Shown one piece after another: positions 63,918-64,000 of a stretch of DNA of 64,000 nucleotides. Origin of the DNA: Alteribacillus persepolensis. Its GTDB lineage: Bacteria; Bacillota; Bacilli; Bacillales; Marinococcaceae. Every line of letters begins with the position of its first letter. Position 1 is the first letter of the stretch. Location: positions 62,001-126,000 of the forward strand of contig NZ_FNDK01000008.1 of NCBI RefSeq assembly GCF_900099605.1. The letters run 5' to 3'. A program made the position numbers and the translations under genes. A model generated the notes under the pieces. The model saw only the letters and a list, made by a program, of their open reading frames with translations. It was not told where the DNA came from and did no database searches.

Positions 63918-64000
63918 ATGACATCAAACCATCACGCAATAAATAGTGATTTAATCGCTTGGCTTGAAGATTTATATACAGTTAAAGTTAAGGGAGACAC
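63918..64000 (+). CDS. Start of an unidentified gene, cut by the window
   Basis: 27 codons from ATG 63918, 6 bases after GGGAGG, reading MTSNHHAINSDLIAWLEDLY and on to the window end. Too short to identify. Divergent from purU. Confidence 0.55.
   Translation, partial: MTSNHHAINSDLIAWLEDLYTVKVKGD

Overview
The window is a chromosomal segment of a low-to-mid GC Gram-positive, endospore-forming bacterium of the Bacillaceae. The evidence is a long run of genes in nearly the order of the Bacillus subtilis yut/yum/yui/yug/yt* region, Firmicutes regulatory RNAs (an S-box ahead of metK and a T-box ahead of leuS), strong AGGAGG-type ribosome sites, and sporulation genes (yutH, sda, a Spo0E-like gene). 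Many surface and extracytoplasmic proteins are rich in Asp and Glu, which together with a TRAP transporter and an SNF symporter suggests a halophilic or alkaliphilic relative. I cannot name the genus. No prophage, transposase, CRISPR array or plasmid gene was seen.

Layout: 1-7.2 kb holds the 5' part of glpX, then yutE-yutF, yutG, yutH and the threonine operon hom-thrC-thrB. 7.2-18.1 kb holds Fe-S and redox genes (Nfu-type yutI, an in-frame TetR/type II NADH dehydrogenase fusion, yuzB, yutM, yumC, yumB), dapF, a Spo0E-like gene, yuiB, the 3D-domain gene yuiC, a BtuF-like gene and yuiD. 18.2-26.3 kb holds a TRAP operon (Q-M-P), bioY with a BirA-like operator, a glycerophosphodiesterase, luxS, an isochorismatase-like hydrolase and yugG-patA. 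26.3-33.5 kb holds a gene-free repeat region, two membrane transporters, yugI, pgi, yugN, tRNA-Ala and the short checkpoint gene sda.

33.8-49 kb holds patB, ywpF, ytkD, the ytlACD ABC transporter, ytmA, pckA with a CcpN-like operator, a DCC-family thiol protein, S-box-metK, ytoA, the ytpA-ytpB lipid/terpene pair, carbonic anhydrase ytiB and the tRNA-modification pair ytqB-ytqA. 49-64 kb holds T-box-leuS, a DnaA-box cluster, the flavoprotein gene ytfP, yugU, the lipid II flippase gene ytgP, a ProC-like gene, rsuA, ytzE, cysK, thpR, lrgAB, a NERD-domain gene, purU and the first codons of one more gene.

The genes are mostly housekeeping: amino-acid supply (Thr, DAP, Met/SAM, Cys), central carbon (FBPase, PGI, PEPCK), electron transfer, tRNA charging and modification, and cell-envelope maintenance. 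The most unusual signals are: (a) a TetR repressor fused in frame to an NDH-2 flavoenzyme, with a palindromic operator on its own promoter; (b) a dense, helically phased DnaA-box cluster between leuS and ytfP, away from any dnaA/dnaN; (c) DnaA boxes at the sda promoter; and (d) several dispersed or inverted-repeat elements in gene-free gaps.
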